Source: Chara braunii (lineage: Eukaryota > Streptophyta > Charophyceae > Charales > Characeae). Taken from it: 28,664 bases of DNA. The translations under genes were made by a program, and so were the position numbers. Below, piece by piece: positions 28,628 to 28,664 of this stretch. The stretch lies in NCBI GenBank assembly GCA_003427395.1, contig BFEA01000018.1:5434290-5462953 (forward strand). The letters run 5' to 3'. Below the pieces are notes generated by a model, which saw only the letters and a program-made list of their open reading frames with translations, was not told where the DNA came from and made no database searches. Each line of letters opens with the position of its first letter. Position 1 is the first letter of the stretch.

Positions 28628-28664
28628 CGAGGGGGGCTCCCCTACCCCCTCGCAAAAAAAAAAA
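28628..28664. other. G/C hairpin and A run at the contig end
   Basis: CGAGGGGG (28628-28635) pairs exactly with CCCCCTCG (28645-28652). Eleven A then end the window. A strong hairpin next to a quadruplex and a homopolymer is a plausible cause of the assembly break. Confidence 0.6.

Noticed and set aside
1-28664. CRISPR array, prophage or bacterial operon
   Set aside because: No array of identical short repeats with unique spacers was found. The tandem arrays are contiguous minisatellites, and the sequence has LINE, SINE and microsatellite features of a nuclear genome.

Overview
The window looks like a repeat-dense stretch of a large eukaryotic nuclear genome. It has long microsatellites, A/T homopolymer runs, an assembly gap of N, decayed transposable elements nested in one another, tRNA-derived elements with Pol III boxes, and no intact conventional gene. 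The LINE has a CCHC zinc knuckle after a DUF4283-like region and a zf-RVT-like C-terminus, a combination best known in plants and green algae. A streptophyte alga or plant is therefore my best guess, but it is only a guess.

Layout. 1-2600: a tRNA-derived SINE head (68-140), a GC-rich stretch, a row of strong hairpins (625-790), one copy of a dispersed repeat (825-960; second copy near 24524), AT-rich sequence without genes, and a 67-bp tandem repeat with dimeric organisation (2263-2570). 2600-6930: microsatellites and a 23-bp minisatellite, two copies of a ~280-bp dispersed repeat that each abut a microsatellite, a (TTC)n tract, and pyrimidine-rich or A-rich sequence. 6940-8250: a hairpin-rich island with a Pol III B box. 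8650-13040: pyrimidine-rich sequence, then the broken ORF1 of an L1-like LINE. 13069-14890: a ~30-bp tandem repeat, more hairpins, and an 83-codon ORF with a TATA box and a strong Kozak start. 14898-17577: a DNA transposon or MITE-like insertion bounded by a perfect 8-bp target-site duplication, carrying a SINE and the gap. 17590-23595: a Lys/Arg-rich ORF and then the LINE endonuclease, reverse transcriptase and C-terminal region, all broken. 23596-24378: two tandem fragments of a PIF/Harbinger transposase that cut the LINE off. 24410-28664: more hairpins, a second dispersed-repeat copy, a minus-strand cluster of short unrecognised ORFs (25484-26330), AT-rich sequence, and a hairpin-rich, G-rich contig end.

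No pathway is encoded. The genes that can be recognised are transposon genes, and all are inactivated. The points that look least explained are the islands of near-perfect hairpins, the 8-bp-TSD element with subterminal repeats, the minus-strand short-ORF cluster, and the dispersed repeats with microsatellite tails.
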